This document shows, one piece after another, positions 51,660-60,559 of a stretch of DNA of 64,000 nucleotides. The notes beneath the pieces are model-generated. The model was not told the DNA's origin and searched no databases. It saw only the letters and a list, made by a program, of their open reading frames with translations. The DNA is from Streptomyces lienomycini (GTDB lineage Bacteria; Actinomycetota; Actinomycetes; Streptomycetales; Streptomycetaceae). Position 1 is the first letter of the stretch. Every line of letters starts with the position of its first letter. The position numbers were made by a program, and so were the translations under genes. The DNA lies in contig NZ_CP116257.1 in the NCBI RefSeq assembly GCF_027947595.1, positions 4,464,001-4,528,000 of the forward strand, in the 5' to 3' direction.

Positions 51660-52061
51660 ATGTGGAAGCGCAAAGGCAGAAAGGGCCGTCGGACCGCCAA
51701 GCCGGTCCCCGTGGAGCTGTGCGACCTGTGCGCCAGGGTCTTTCCCGAGGACGAGTCCGTGAGCGGCTACGTGCCGGACTCCTCCGCGGTGCACACCAGC
51801 AACGAGTGGTTCGACGGGCTGCGGCTCATCACCACGTGCTCGGACGACCACTTCGACGTGATCAAGGCGGGGTACGCCGACCGGCCCTTCGTGGACGAGG
51901 AGCTGTGGGCGGCGAAGCTGACCCGCGCGCTGACCACCGGCCCGCCGGCCCTCTCCATGGACCAGCTCGGCTGCCGGACGGGCCTCCAGGACGCCCAGAT
52001 CCGCGCCGCCATCGCCTGGCACAACGAGCGGATGCGAGAGCAGCAGCGCTCGGACCCCTGA
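51660..52061 (+). CDS. Small CxxC-containing hypothetical protein
   Basis: A 133-residue soluble protein. A highly basic start (MWKRKGRKGRRTAK) is followed by a possible metal knuckle, ELCDLCARVFPEDE, with a third Cys and His in TTCSDDHFD. This could make a small zinc site. The remainder is helical (EELWAAKLTRALTTG ... QDAQIRAAIAWHNERMRE). No family recognised; role unknown. It follows the conservon terminator, so it is probably independent. Confidence 0.6.
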   Translation: MWKRKGRKGRRTAKPVPVELCDLCARVFPEDESVSGYVPDSSAVHTSNEWFDGLRLITTCSDDHFDVIKAGYADRPFVDEELWAAKLTRALTTGPPALSMDQLGCRTGLQDAQIRAAIAWHNERMREQQRSDP

Positions 52062-52171
52062 GTCCCGGCCCGTGAGCGGGCCGTCCGGGTGGACCGACGT
52101 TTGTCCGGGCGCCGGCCGGGTCACTCAGTCTCCCGTCGGCGAGCCATCGAAGGGACGCCCGAGGAGCACTC

Positions 52172-52975
52172 GTGAACCGGTTGTGGCGGCCGTTCCACCG
52201 TGTGTGGGACCGGTTGGCGGCGTCCGCCCTCGTCCGGCGCGGCCGGGACCTGGAGCTGATGCACCGGGCCATGGGATTCGCCACACTCGCCCTGGTCACG
52301 CTCGCACCGCTGCTGATCGTGGTGGCCGCCGCCGACCCGCTGGGACGCGGCGGCTTCGCGTCCTGGCTGGCCGACGGCATGGGGCTGTCCGGCCGGTCGG
52401 CCCGCGTGCTGACGGACATCGTCAGTCCCCCGACCAAGGTCGTCGGCACGACGAGCGTGTGGGGCGGCATCCTGCTCGCCGTGTTCGGCGTGTCCTTCGC
52501 GGCCAGCGTCCAGAACGGCTACGAGCGCATCTGGGAACTGCCGTCCGGCCCGTGGCACCGCATCTGGCGCCAGATGACCTGGGTGGCCCTGCTGACCGTC
52601 TACCTCTACCAGGAGGTGCAGACGCGGACCGCGCTGCACGGGTCGGCCAGGATCGTGCTGTCCACCGCCAGCGGCATGCTGTTCTTCTGGTGGGGCCAGC
52701 ACTTCCTGCTGGGCGGCCAGGTCCGCTGGCGCGACCTGCTGCCGGGGGCGTTCGCCACGATGGTGGGCCTGATCGGCCTGCGCGGCTTCTCGTACCTCTT
52801 CTTCACGCCGCTCATCCTCGACAACGCGTTCAGCTACGGCACGGTCGGCATCGTGCTGGTGGTGGAGTCCTGGCTGATCGGGGTCGGGTTCGTCGTCTTC
52901 GGCGGCGCCATGGTCGGGCACTGGTTCTGCGAGCACCACTGGTGGACCAGGAACGTCGACCGGGAGCCGGACTGA
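52172..52975 (+). CDS. YihY/BrkB-type inner membrane protein
   Basis: A 267-residue membrane protein with about six spans. It has FATLALVTLAPLLIVVAAADP, SVWGGILLAVFGVSFAASVQNGYERIWELPSGPWHRIWRQM (close to the YihY/UPF0761 WxxxAxxxxGGxxxxxxxAYNxIW theme), and FFWWGQHFLLGGQVRWRDLLPGAFATMVGLIGL. Start GTG 52172. Once called ribonuclease BN, the family has no proven enzymatic role. It converges with the SDR gene, 15 bp apart. Confidence 0.75.
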   Translation: MNRLWRPFHRVWDRLAASALVRRGRDLELMHRAMGFATLALVTLAPLLIVVAAADPLGRGGFASWLADGMGLSGRSARVLTDIVSPPTKVVGTTSVWGGILLAVFGVSFAASVQNGYERIWELPSGPWHRIWRQMTWVALLTVYLYQEVQTRTALHGSARIVLSTASGMLFFWWGQHFLLGGQVRWRDLLPGAFATMVGLIGLRGFSYLFFTPLILDNAFSYGTVGIVLVVESWLIGVGFVVFGGAMVGHWFCEHHWWTRNVDREPD

Positions 52976-52990
52976 CCCGGGGTACCCCGG

Positions 52991-54022
52991 TCAGCCGGCG
53001 CTCCGGCGCAGGCCGACCGTGAGCGCCGCGGCGGCCGCCCCGGTCACGGCGGTGGCCAGGGCCAGCGGCCGGCGGTGCCGGGAGAGCCAGAACTGCAGGC
53101 TGTGCGGGTGGGCCTCGTCGTCGAAGACGCCGTGGGCGCCGTAGTCGTCCGGGGCGGTGTCGTCCGGCGGCTTCCAGAGGTTGACCGGCCGTGACGGGTC
53201 GACGGGGTCGCCGGTCTGCTGGCCGTCGTAGCCGGTGCGGGCCAGATAGCGGTCGAGGAGCCCCGGTGCGAGCTTCTGGCCCAGCAGCGTGGCGACGGTG
53301 GAGCCGCCGACCCAGTACATGCGCCGCTCGGGATGGTCGGCGGCGTAGAGCACCGCGTCGGCGGCGATCTCCGGCTGGTAGACGGGGGCCACCGGGCGCG
53401 GGTGGCGGGGCAGTCGGCTGAGGACCCAGCTGAACTGGGGCGTGTTGAGCCCCGGCATCTGGACCATGGTCACCCGTACCCCGCTGCGGTCGTGCAGCAG
53501 TTCGCAGCGCAGCGACTCGGTGAACCCCTGGATGGCGTGCTTGGCCCCGCAGTAGACGGCCTGGAGCGGGACGCTGCGTTCGGCCAGGGCGGACCCGACC
53601 TGGACGATGGTGCCGCGGTCGCGCGGCGTCATGCGCCGCAGGGCGGCCTGGGTGCCGTGGACGAAGCCGAAGTAGGTGACCTCGGTGGCCCGTTTCAGCT
53701 CCTCGGGCCGGATCTCCGCCACGGGGGCGAAGACGGTCGAGAAGGCGGCGTTCACCCATACGTCGATGGGGCCCAGCTCTTCCTCGATCCGTCCGGCCGC
53801 CGCGTCCACGGCCTCCGGGTCGGCGACGTCCACGACCAGGGGCAGCGCGCTCCCGCCGGCGTCGCGGACCTCCTGGGCCGCCCGTTCCAGGGCGTGCTCG
53901 CCCCGCGCGAGCAGGGCCACCGCGGCCCCGCGGGCGCCGAAGGCGCGGACGGTGGCCCGGCCAACGCCGCCGGTCGCGCCGGTGACGACGACGACCCGGC
54001 GGCTGTGCCGCGCGCCGCTCAC
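52991..54022 (-). CDS. Short-chain dehydrogenase/reductase with C-terminal membrane segment
   Basis: A 343-residue SDR. The NAD(P) motif is [33 protein letters not shown] is present as WVNAA, and the active site is [23 protein letters not shown] with Tyr and Lys. An extended C-terminal region ([49 protein letters not shown]) carries a hydrophobic segment, seen in a Streptomyces SDR subfamily. GTG 54022 overlaps the upstream TPP-enzyme stop (GTGA), so the two are translationally coupled. Substrate unknown. Confidence 0.86.
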   Translation of the reverse strand: MSGARHSRRVVVVTGATGGVGRATVRAFGARGAAVALLARGEHALERAAQEVRDAGGSALPLVVDVADPEAVDAAAGRIEEELGPIDVWVNAAFSTVFAPVAEIRPEELKRATEVTYFGFVHGTQAALRRMTPRDRGTIVQVGSALAERSVPLQAVYCGAKHAIQGFTESLRCELLHDRSGVRVTMVQMPGLNTPQFSWVLSRLPRHPRPVAPVYQPEIAADAVLYAADHPERRMYWVGGSTVATLLGQKLAPGLLDRYLARTGYDGQQTGDPVDPSRPVNLWKPPDDTAPDDYGAHGVFDDEAHPHSLQFWLSRHRRPLALATAVTGAAAAALTVGLRRSAG

Positions 54023-55821
54023 TTCTTGCCCCGGCCGGAGAGGTGCTCGGCGTACTCGGTGAGCTTCTGGCGTACGCCCTTGGTGGCGATGCCGGTGGCC
54101 TCGGGGTCGTGCAGGGCGGCCTTGACGGCCTTCTTGCCCTGCTCCTTCATGATGTGCGGCGGGATCGGCGCGATCTCCGCGTCCACCTTGAACTCCAGGA
54201 CCACGGGCCGGTCGGCGGCGAGTGCCTCGTCCCAGGCGGCGCCGACCTTCTTGGGGTCGTCGCAGACGATGCCCTTGAGGCCGAGGAGTTCGGCGTAGGC
54301 GGCGTAGGGGACGTCGGGGATGTCCTGGGAGCCGGGGTACTTGGGGTCGCCGGCCATGGCGCGCTGTTCCCAGGTGACCTGGTTGAGGTCCTGGTTGTTG
54401 AACACGCAGAAGATGAGCGGCGCGGGTCCGGACAGGCGGTCCAGGTAGCGCTTGACGGTGATCATCTCGTTCATGCCGTTCATCTGGAACGCGCCGTCCC
54501 CGACGAAGGCGATGACCGGCCGGTCCGGGTAGGCGAACCGCGCGGCGATGGCGTACGGCGTGCCCGGACCCATCGTGGCCAGCGTGCCGGACAGCGAGGC
54601 GCGCATGCCCTCGCGGAGCTTGAGGTGGCGGGCCCACCAGTTGGTGCCCGAGCCGGAGTCGGCCGACAGGATGGCGCCGTCCGGCAGCCTGGAGGACAGT
54701 TCGGCGGCGACCGACTGGGGGTTGATCGTCTTGCCGAAGTGCTCGCCGGCCCAGCGGTCGCACAGGTCGTTCCACTCCCGGACGTCCTTCTCGATCTTCT
54801 CCCGCCAGCCGCGGTCCTTCTTGCGTTCGAGCATCGGGATCAGGGCGCGCAGCGTCTCCCTGGAGTCGCCGACGAGGTGGGCGTCCATGGGGTAGCGGAT
54901 GCCAATCATGCGGCCGTCGATGTCGATCTCGACGCCCTTGGCCTGTCCCTCCTCCGGCAGCCACTCCGAGTAGGGGAAGCTGCTGCCGACCATGAGCAGG
55001 GTGTCGCAGCCCTGGATCATGTTGTCGCTGGCCTTGCTGCCGAGCAGCCCGATGGGGCCGGTGACGTAGGGCAGGTCGTCGGGCAGGACCTCGCGGCCGA
55101 GCAGGGCCTTGGCGACACCGGCGCCGAGCAGTTCGGCGACCTCCTTCACCTCGGCCTCCGCCTTCGCCGCGCCCTGGCCGACCAGCATGGCGACCTTGCC
55201 GCCCGCGTTGAGGATGTCGGCGGCCTTGCGCAGTTCGTCGAGGTCGGGCAGGACCCTCGGCCGGCTCCAGCCGACGCTGGAGAAGACCGAGCCGTGCTCC
55301 CTGGGCGGGGAGGGCTGGGCCTCCTCCTCCTGGATGTCGTTGGGGATGATGATCGTGGCGACCCCGCGTGTGGTGAGCGCGGTCTTGAAGGCCCGGTCGA
55401 TCACGTGCCGGGCCTGGCCGGGATGGACCACCATCTGGCAGAACTCGGAGACGTCCGCGAACAGTTGGTCGAGGGCGATCTCCTGCTGGTAGTGGGTGCC
55501 CAGCGACAGCCGCTTCTGCTGGCCCACCACGGCCACCACGGGCTGGTGGTCGAGCTTCGCGTCGTACAGGCCGTTGAGCAGGTGCACCGCGCCGGGTCCC
55601 GAGGTGGCGATGCAGCAGCCCACCTCGCCGGTGAACTTGGCGTGCGCGCAGGCCATGAACGCGGCCATCTCCTCGTGCCGGGCCTGGATGAACTCCGGGT
55701 CCCCGTCGGCGCGGTCGAAGGCGCCGAGCAGACCGTTGATGCCGTCACCGGGATAGCCGTACACCCGCTGGACGCCCCACTCGGACAGGCGCTGGAGGAC
55801 GTAGTCGGCGACTTGGCTCAT
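54019..55821 (-). CDS. Thiamine pyrophosphate enzyme, pyruvate oxidase-like
   Basis: A 600-residue ThDP enzyme. The N-terminal Pyr domain ([19 protein letters not shown], cofactor Glu in [43 protein letters not shown]) is followed by a central Rossmann-like domain and the PP domain ([23 protein letters not shown]...[21 protein letters not shown]). The order and NNQDLNQV wording resemble the PoxB-like group. Whether it is a true FAD-dependent oxidase, an acetolactate synthase-like or a decarboxylating enzyme is not decided. ATG 55821 follows GGGAGAGCCCC. Coupled to the SDR gene. Confidence 0.85.
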   Translation of the reverse strand: MSQVADYVLQRLSEWGVQRVYGYPGDGINGLLGAFDRADGDPEFIQARHEEMAAFMACAHAKFTGEVGCCIATSGPGAVHLLNGLYDAKLDHQPVVAVVGQQKRLSLGTHYQQEIALDQLFADVSEFCQMVVHPGQARHVIDRAFKTALTTRGVATIIIPNDIQEEEAQPSPPREHGSVFSSVGWSRPRVLPDLDELRKAADILNAGGKVAMLVGQGAAKAEAEVKEVAELLGAGVAKALLGREVLPDDLPYVTGPIGLLGSKASDNMIQGCDTLLMVGSSFPYSEWLPEEGQAKGVEIDIDGRMIGIRYPMDAHLVGDSRETLRALIPMLERKKDRGWREKIEKDVREWNDLCDRWAGEHFGKTINPQSVAAELSSRLPDGAILSADSGSGTNWWARHLKLREGMRASLSGTLATMGPGTPYAIAARFAYPDRPVIAFVGDGAFQMNGMNEMITVKRYLDRLSGPAPLIFCVFNNQDLNQVTWEQRAMAGDPKYPGSQDIPDVPYAAYAELLGLKGIVCDDPKKVGAAWDEALAADRPVVLEFKVDAEIAPIPPHIMKEQGKKAVKAALHDPEATGIATKGVRQKLTEYAEHLSGRGKK

Positions 55822-55938
55822 GGGGCTCTCCCGGGCATGTGGAGGACAACGGTCGGCTTGTGGGGTTTCCCGCCCGGCCGCCCCCAAACCGGCGCTCCGT
55901 CCCCTTCGGCCGCCCCGCGCCCGCCGCCCCCGCGCCCC

Positions 55939-57006
55939 TCACGTCCGCGGCGGCGCCGTGCTCGCCCGGGTCACCAGCCGGGTCGGCACCAGGGTCGTGC
56001 CCCGCTCCGGGCCGCCCTCGCGCATCTGGCGCAGTACGGCCCGCACGCACAGCCGCCCGACCTCGGCGAAGTCCTGGTGGACGGTGGTCAGCGGAGGCAG
56101 GAAGGAACCGGCCTCGGCGATGTCGTCGAAGCCGATCACGCTGACGTCCTCGGGCACGCGCCGGCCGCGTTCGTGCAGGGCGCGCAGCAGGCCGAGGGCC
56201 ATCTGGTCGTTGGCCGCGAAGACGGCGGTGCACTCGTCGCGAGCGGCGAGTTCGAGGCCGGCCCGGTAGCCGGACTCCGCCGACCAGTCGCCCCGGACCA
56301 GCGGCGGCGGGGTCCGGCCGGCCTCGGTGAGCGTGTGCCGCCAGGCGTCGGTGCGGCGCTGGGCGGCGAAGGAGCCCTCGGGGCCGCCCAGGTGCCACAC
56401 CGTGTCGTGCCCGAGGTCCAGCAGATGGCGCACGGCGGCGCGGCTGCCGCCGGCCTGGTCGGTGTCGACGACCGTGTAGTGGTCGCCGGCGTCGGAGTCG
56501 ACCACGACGACCTGGACGTGGGGCGGCAGGGTGAGGGAGGCCGCGTCCAGGAGGTGGACCTCCATGATGACGACGACCGCGTCGACGGCCAGCTCCTCCA
56601 GCCGCGAGAACGCGCCGCGCACCTCGTCCTGGGTGGGGACGGCGACCGGGAGGAGGGTCACCGCGTACCCCTCGCTCGCCGCGGAGGTGGCGATGGCCTC
56701 CAGGGTGCGCACGTTGCCCGTGGTGCCCAGCGTGAAGGTGATGACGCCGATGGTGCGGAACTCGCCGCGCTTGAGGGCCCGGGCCGCGCTGTTGGGCCGG
56801 TAGCCCAGTTCCTTCATGGCCGCCAGCACCTGCCGCCGGGTCTCCTCGGTCACGCCCGCGTAGCCGTTGGAGACACGGGAGACGGTCTGCGAGGAGACCC
56901 CCGCGAGCCGGGCCACGTCCGCCATGGACGCCGTGGGCACCCGGCCGGCGCGTCGGCGGCGCGTGCCCGCGTCCCGCGCGCCCGCGACTCCCTCAGCCGT
57001 CTCCAC
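55939..57006 (-). CDS. LacI-family regulator of the beta-galactoside operon
   Basis: A 355-residue repressor. The HTH is SMADVARLAGVSSQTVSRVSNGYAGVTEETRRQVLAAMKELGYRPNSAARALKRG, including the hinge helix. The sugar-binding domain (RTIGVITFTLGTTGNVRTLEAI ... CTAVFAANDQMALGLLRALHERGRRVPEDVSVIGFDDIAEAGSFLPPLTTVHQDF) is full length. Divergent from the sugar ABC importer and GH42 genes. Two perfect TGTTTACGTAAACA palindromes lie between. GTG 57006 chosen; GTG 57030 is possible. A galactoside or derived sugar should be the inducer. Confidence 0.9.
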   Translation of the reverse strand: METAEGVAGARDAGTRRRRAGRVPTASMADVARLAGVSSQTVSRVSNGYAGVTEETRRQVLAAMKELGYRPNSAARALKRGEFRTIGVITFTLGTTGNVRTLEAIATSAASEGYAVTLLPVAVPTQDEVRGAFSRLEELAVDAVVVIMEVHLLDAASLTLPPHVQVVVVDSDAGDHYTVVDTDQAGGSRAAVRHLLDLGHDTVWHLGGPEGSFAAQRRTDAWRHTLTEAGRTPPPLVRGDWSAESGYRAGLELAARDECTAVFAANDQMALGLLRALHERGRRVPEDVSVIGFDDIAEAGSFLPPLTTVHQDFAEVGRLCVRAVLRQMREGGPERGTTLVPTRLVTRASTAPPRT

Positions 57007-57100
57007 TGCCCTCAGCCACCTCTCCGCCACTGCCCGATTCCCGGCCCACGAAGGACCCTTGACCGTCGTCCTCGGGGCAGTGTAGACATGCCGCCATCAA

Positions 57101-57116
57101 ATGTTTACGTAAACAT
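57101..57116. promoter_or_regulatory. LacI-type operator 1
   Basis: ATGTTTACGTAAACAT is a perfect 16-bp palindrome 95 bp upstream of the regulator start. It has the central CpG symmetry of LacI-family sites and is very AT-rich for this DNA. Centre-to-centre distance to operator 2 is 58 bp. Confidence 0.85.
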
Positions 57117-57159
57117 ACCAGCCCCGAAACCCGCCCTGGGCGCTTGCCGCGGTGCGCGA

Positions 57160-57173
57160 TGTTTACGTAAACA
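57160..57173. promoter_or_regulatory. LacI-type operator 2
   Basis: TGTTTACGTAAACA is a perfect 14-bp palindrome, the same core as operator 1, placed 43 bp before the first permease gene. It is likely to block transcription of the importer directly. Confidence 0.85.
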
Positions 57174-57216
57174 GGGCGGCTCCCGAAGCTCCGGGACGGG
57201 ACGAGCGAGGACGACG

Positions 57217-58143
57217 ATGACGACGCTGCAACCGCCGGCCGCCGCAGGGCCGCATCCGGCCCCACCCCCGGTGCGGCGGGACCGCCGCTCCTGGGCGGGG
57301 TGGGGCTTCCTCGGACCCTTCGTGGCCGTCTTCGCCCTGGTGTTCCTCGCACCGATCGCGTACTCGGTCTACCTGAGCCTCTTCCGCGACCAGCTCATCG
57401 GCGGGACCACCTTCGTCGGCCTGGACAACTACGCCGAGGCGCTGCGGGACGACCGGTTCTGGGCCTCGCTGGGCCGGGTCTCCCTCTTCCTCGCGGTGCA
57501 AGTGCCGATCATGCTGGGCATCGCGCTCCTGGTGGCCCTCGCGCTGGACAGCGGGCGCCTCTACGGCCGGGACTTCTTCCGCATCTCGATCTTCCTGCCG
57601 TACGCCGTGCCCGCCGTGGTGGCCACCCTGATGTGGGGCTTCCTGTACGGCACCCGCTTCGGCCTGGTCGGCGACATCAACGGCGCGCTCGGTGTCTCGC
57701 TGCCCGACCCGCTCTCCCCCGGCCTGGTGCTGGCCTCCATCGGCAACATCGTGACGTGGGAGTTCGTCGGCTACAACATGCTGATCTTCTACTCGGCGCT
57801 GCGCGTCGTCCCGCACTCGCTGTACGAGGCGGCCCAGATCGACGGCGCCGGCCAGATCCGCGTGATCACGGCCATCAAGCTCCCGGCCATCCGCGGGGCC
57901 CTGGTGATCGCCACGATCTTCTCGATCATCGGCAGCTTCCAGCTCTTCAACGAGCCCAGCATCCTGCAGCCGCTGGCGCGCAACGCCATCACGACGGACT
58001 ACACGCCGAACTACTACACGTACTCGCTGTCCTTCAACGGACAGCAGCACAACTACTCCGCGACGGTCGCCATCGTCATGGGGCTGATCACCATGGTCAT
58101 CGCCTACGTCGTGCAGCTGCGCGGCATGCGCAAGGGAGTGTGA
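57217..58143 (+). CDS. Sugar ABC transporter permease (MalF type)
   Basis: A 308-residue permease of the CUT1 sugar-importer class. A Pro-rich N-terminal tail precedes six spans beginning FLGPFVAVFALVFLAPIAYSVYLSLF. The EAA loop is EAAQIDGAGQIRVITAIKLPAIRG. GAGCGAGGACGACG precedes ATG 57217. First gene of a four-gene operon: two permeases, binding lipoprotein and GH42 enzyme. Confidence 0.92.
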   Translation: MTTLQPPAAAGPHPAPPPVRRDRRSWAGWGFLGPFVAVFALVFLAPIAYSVYLSLFRDQLIGGTTFVGLDNYAEALRDDRFWASLGRVSLFLAVQVPIMLGIALLVALALDSGRLYGRDFFRISIFLPYAVPAVVATLMWGFLYGTRFGLVGDINGALGVSLPDPLSPGLVLASIGNIVTWEFVGYNMLIFYSALRVVPHSLYEAAQIDGAGQIRVITAIKLPAIRGALVIATIFSIIGSFQLFNEPSILQPLARNAITTDYTPNYYTYSLSFNGQQHNYSATVAIVMGLITMVIAYVVQLRGMRKGV

Positions 58144-58150
58144 GGCAGCG

Positions 58151-59101
58151 ATGCCCAGTCCCGTCGCCACCGTCTCCGACCGGTCCGCGCCCGAGCGGTC
58201 CGGCACCCCGGGCCCCGTCCCCCGGCTGCGTACGTCCCGGCGCCGGCACTCGGCCGACAGGCCGCGGCGCAGCGTGCTGCTGACCGTGCTGACCTCCCTC
58301 GTACTGCTGTACAGCCTGGTGCCGCTCGTCTGGCTGGCCATCAGCGCCACCAAGACGCAGGAGGGGCTGTCCCGTTCCTTCGGCCTCTGGTTCGACGGCG
58401 ACTTCGCGCTGTGGGACAACATCGCCGAGACGTTCACCTACGACGACGGCGTCTTCACCCGCTGGCTGCTGAACACCCTGCTGTACGTGGGGCTGGGGGC
58501 GGGCGGGGCCACCTTCCTCGCCGTGCTCGGCGGCTACGCGCTCGCCAAGTTCGACTTCCCCGGCCGGCGTGCCGTCTTCGCCGTCGTCATCGGCGCGGTG
58601 GCCGTACCGGGCACGGCACTGGCGGTACCGACCTTCCTGATGTTCAGCGAGATGGGGCTGACCAACACCCCGTGGGCGGTGGTCGTCCCGTCCCTGATCT
58701 CGCCGTTCGGTCTCTATCTGATGTGGGTGTTCGCCACCGAGGCCATCCCGACCGAGCTGATGGAGGCCGCCCGCATCGACGGGGCGGGCGAGGTGCGCAC
58801 GTTCTTCCGGGTGGCCCTGCCGCTGCTGGCGCCCGGCATCGTCACCGTCCTGCTGTTCACCATGGTCGCCACCTGGAACAACTACTTCCTGCCGCTGATC
58901 ATGATCAAGGATCCCGACTGGTATCCGCTGACCCTGGGCCTGAACAGCTGGAACGCCCAGGCCGCGACCGCGGGCGGCGAGGCCGTCTTCAACCTGGTCG
59001 TCACCGGGTCGCTCCTCACCATCCTGCCGCTGATCGCCGCGTTCCTGCTGCTCCAGAAGTACTGGCAGTCCGGTCTCGCCGCCGGAAGCGTCAAGGAGTA
59101 G
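58151..59101 (+). CDS. Sugar ABC transporter permease (MalG type)
   Basis: A 316-residue permease with six spans. The first is LLTVLTSLVLLYSLVPLVWLAISATKT and the EAA loop is EAARIDGAGEVRTFFRVALPLLAPG. It starts 7 bp after the MalF-type gene and pairs with it as a heterodimer. No ATPase gene is in the operon. Streptomyces CUT1 importers commonly share the MsiK ATPase encoded elsewhere. Confidence 0.92.
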   Translation: MPSPVATVSDRSAPERSGTPGPVPRLRTSRRRHSADRPRRSVLLTVLTSLVLLYSLVPLVWLAISATKTQEGLSRSFGLWFDGDFALWDNIAETFTYDDGVFTRWLLNTLLYVGLGAGGATFLAVLGGYALAKFDFPGRRAVFAVVIGAVAVPGTALAVPTFLMFSEMGLTNTPWAVVVPSLISPFGLYLMWVFATEAIPTELMEAARIDGAGEVRTFFRVALPLLAPGIVTVLLFTMVATWNNYFLPLIMIKDPDWYPLTLGLNSWNAQAATAGGEAVFNLVVTGSLLTILPLIAAFLLLQKYWQSGLAAGSVKE

Positions 59102-59177
59102 CGCTCCCCCGCCCCTCACAACCCCGCCCATCCCCGACCGGTGCCGGTTCCGGCCACGAAGAAGTGGAAGCACGCCC

Positions 59178-60533
59178 ATGCCCACACACCTGCCCCAGCA
59201 CGCGCGCCGCCTCCTGCGCGGCACGGCCCTCGTCTGCGCCCTCGCCCTCGGGGCGACCGCCTGCGGCGACTCCGACGACGGGGGGTCGAGCGGGAAGGCC
59301 GTCTCCGAGGCGGACATACAGGCGGCCCTCAAGGAGGGCGGCACCATCACGGTGTGGGCGTGGGAGCCCACGCTCGAGCAGGTCGCCGCGGACTTCGAGA
59401 AGGCGCACCCGGGCGTCAAGGTCGACCTGGTCAACGCAGGCACCAACAAGGACGAGTACACGGCCCTGCAGAACGCGGTCTCGGCGAAGAAGGGCGTCCC
59501 GGACGTCGCCCAGATCGAGTACTACGCGATGGGCCAGTACGCCCTGACCAAGCAGCTCACCGACCTGAAGTCCTTCGGCGCCGACAAGCTGTCCGCCCAG
59601 TTCTCCCCGGGTCCGTGGAACGGGGTGAAGGCCGGTTCGGACGGCGTCTACGCGCTGCCGATGGACTCCGGTCCGATGGCGCTGTTCTACAACAAGAAGG
59701 TCTTCGACACGTACGACATCGAGGTGCCCACCACCTGGGCCGAGTACCTGGAGGCCGCCCGCGACCTGCACAAGGCCGACCCGAAGGCGTACATCACCGC
59801 CGACAACGGCGACGCCGGGTTCGCCACCAGCATGCTCTGGCAGGCCGGTTCGCGGCCCTACACGGTGAACGGCACCAAAGTGAACATCGACTTCTCCGAC
59901 CAGGGTGCCAAGACGTTCACCGACACCTGGCAGCAGCTCATCGACGAGAAGCTGCTCGCCACCGTCCCCGCCTGGACCGACGAGTGGTACAAGGGCCTGG
60001 CCGACGGCAGCATCGCGACGCTGGCGACCGGCGCGTGGATGCCCGCCAACCTGGAGTCCGGCGCGAAGGCGGCGTCCGGCGACTGGCGCGTCGCCCCGCT
60101 GCCGCAGTGGACCGCGGGCGGCAAGGTCAGCGCCGAGAACGGCGGCAGCGCGCTCGCGCTGCCGGAGCTGGGCGGGAACGAGGCGCTGGCGTACGCCTTC
60201 GTCGAGTACGCGAACGCGGGTGACGGCGTGCAGACCCGCCTGAAGAACGGCGCCTTCCCGGCCACCACCGCCGACCTGCAGTCCACCAGGTTCCAGGACA
60301 CCGCGTTCCCGTACTTCGGCGGCCAGAAGGCCAACAAGATCTTCGCCGAGTCGGCCGCGGACGTCCCCGACGACTGGTCGTACCTGCCCTACCAGGTCTA
60401 CGCGAACTCGGTCTTCAACGACACCGTCGGCAAGGCCTACGTCTCGGGCACCACGCTGGCCGAGGGCCTGAGGTCGTGGCAGGAGGCATCGGTGAAGTAC
60501 GGCGAGGAGCAGGGCTTCACCGTCGAGAAGTAG
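59178..60533 (+). CDS. Sugar-binding lipoprotein of the ABC importer
   Basis: A 451-residue extracellular solute-binding protein (family 1). A signal peptide ends in lipobox LGATAC (near residue 29). The fold opens GGTITVWAWEPTLEQVAADFEKAHPGVKVDLVNAG. Family segments include KKGVPDVAQIEYYAMGQYALTKQLTDL and NKKVFDTYDIEVPTTWAEYLEAARDL, and the ligand cleft region is LATGAWMPANLESGAKAASGDWRVAPLPQW. It should capture beta-galactosides or other oligosaccharides processed by the GH42 enzyme downstream. Confidence 0.92.
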   Translation: MPTHLPQHARRLLRGTALVCALALGATACGDSDDGGSSGKAVSEADIQAALKEGGTITVWAWEPTLEQVAADFEKAHPGVKVDLVNAGTNKDEYTALQNAVSAKKGVPDVAQIEYYAMGQYALTKQLTDLKSFGADKLSAQFSPGPWNGVKAGSDGVYALPMDSGPMALFYNKKVFDTYDIEVPTTWAEYLEAARDLHKADPKAYITADNGDAGFATSMLWQAGSRPYTVNGTKVNIDFSDQGAKTFTDTWQQLIDEKLLATVPAWTDEWYKGLADGSIATLATGAWMPANLESGAKAASGDWRVAPLPQWTAGGKVSAENGGSALALPELGGNEALAYAFVEYANAGDGVQTRLKNGAFPATTADLQSTRFQDTAFPYFGGQKANKIFAESAADVPDDWSYLPYQVYANSVFNDTVGKAYVSGTTLAEGLRSWQEASVKYGEEQGFTVEK

Positions 60534-60559
60534 CGCACGCCCCCACCGGAAGGACCGCC

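Noticed and set aside
54043..57216. Upstream extension of the first sugar permease over 1000 codons
   Set aside because: Antisense to the TPP enzyme and LacI genes. The permease has its own ribosome-binding site and ATG at 57217.
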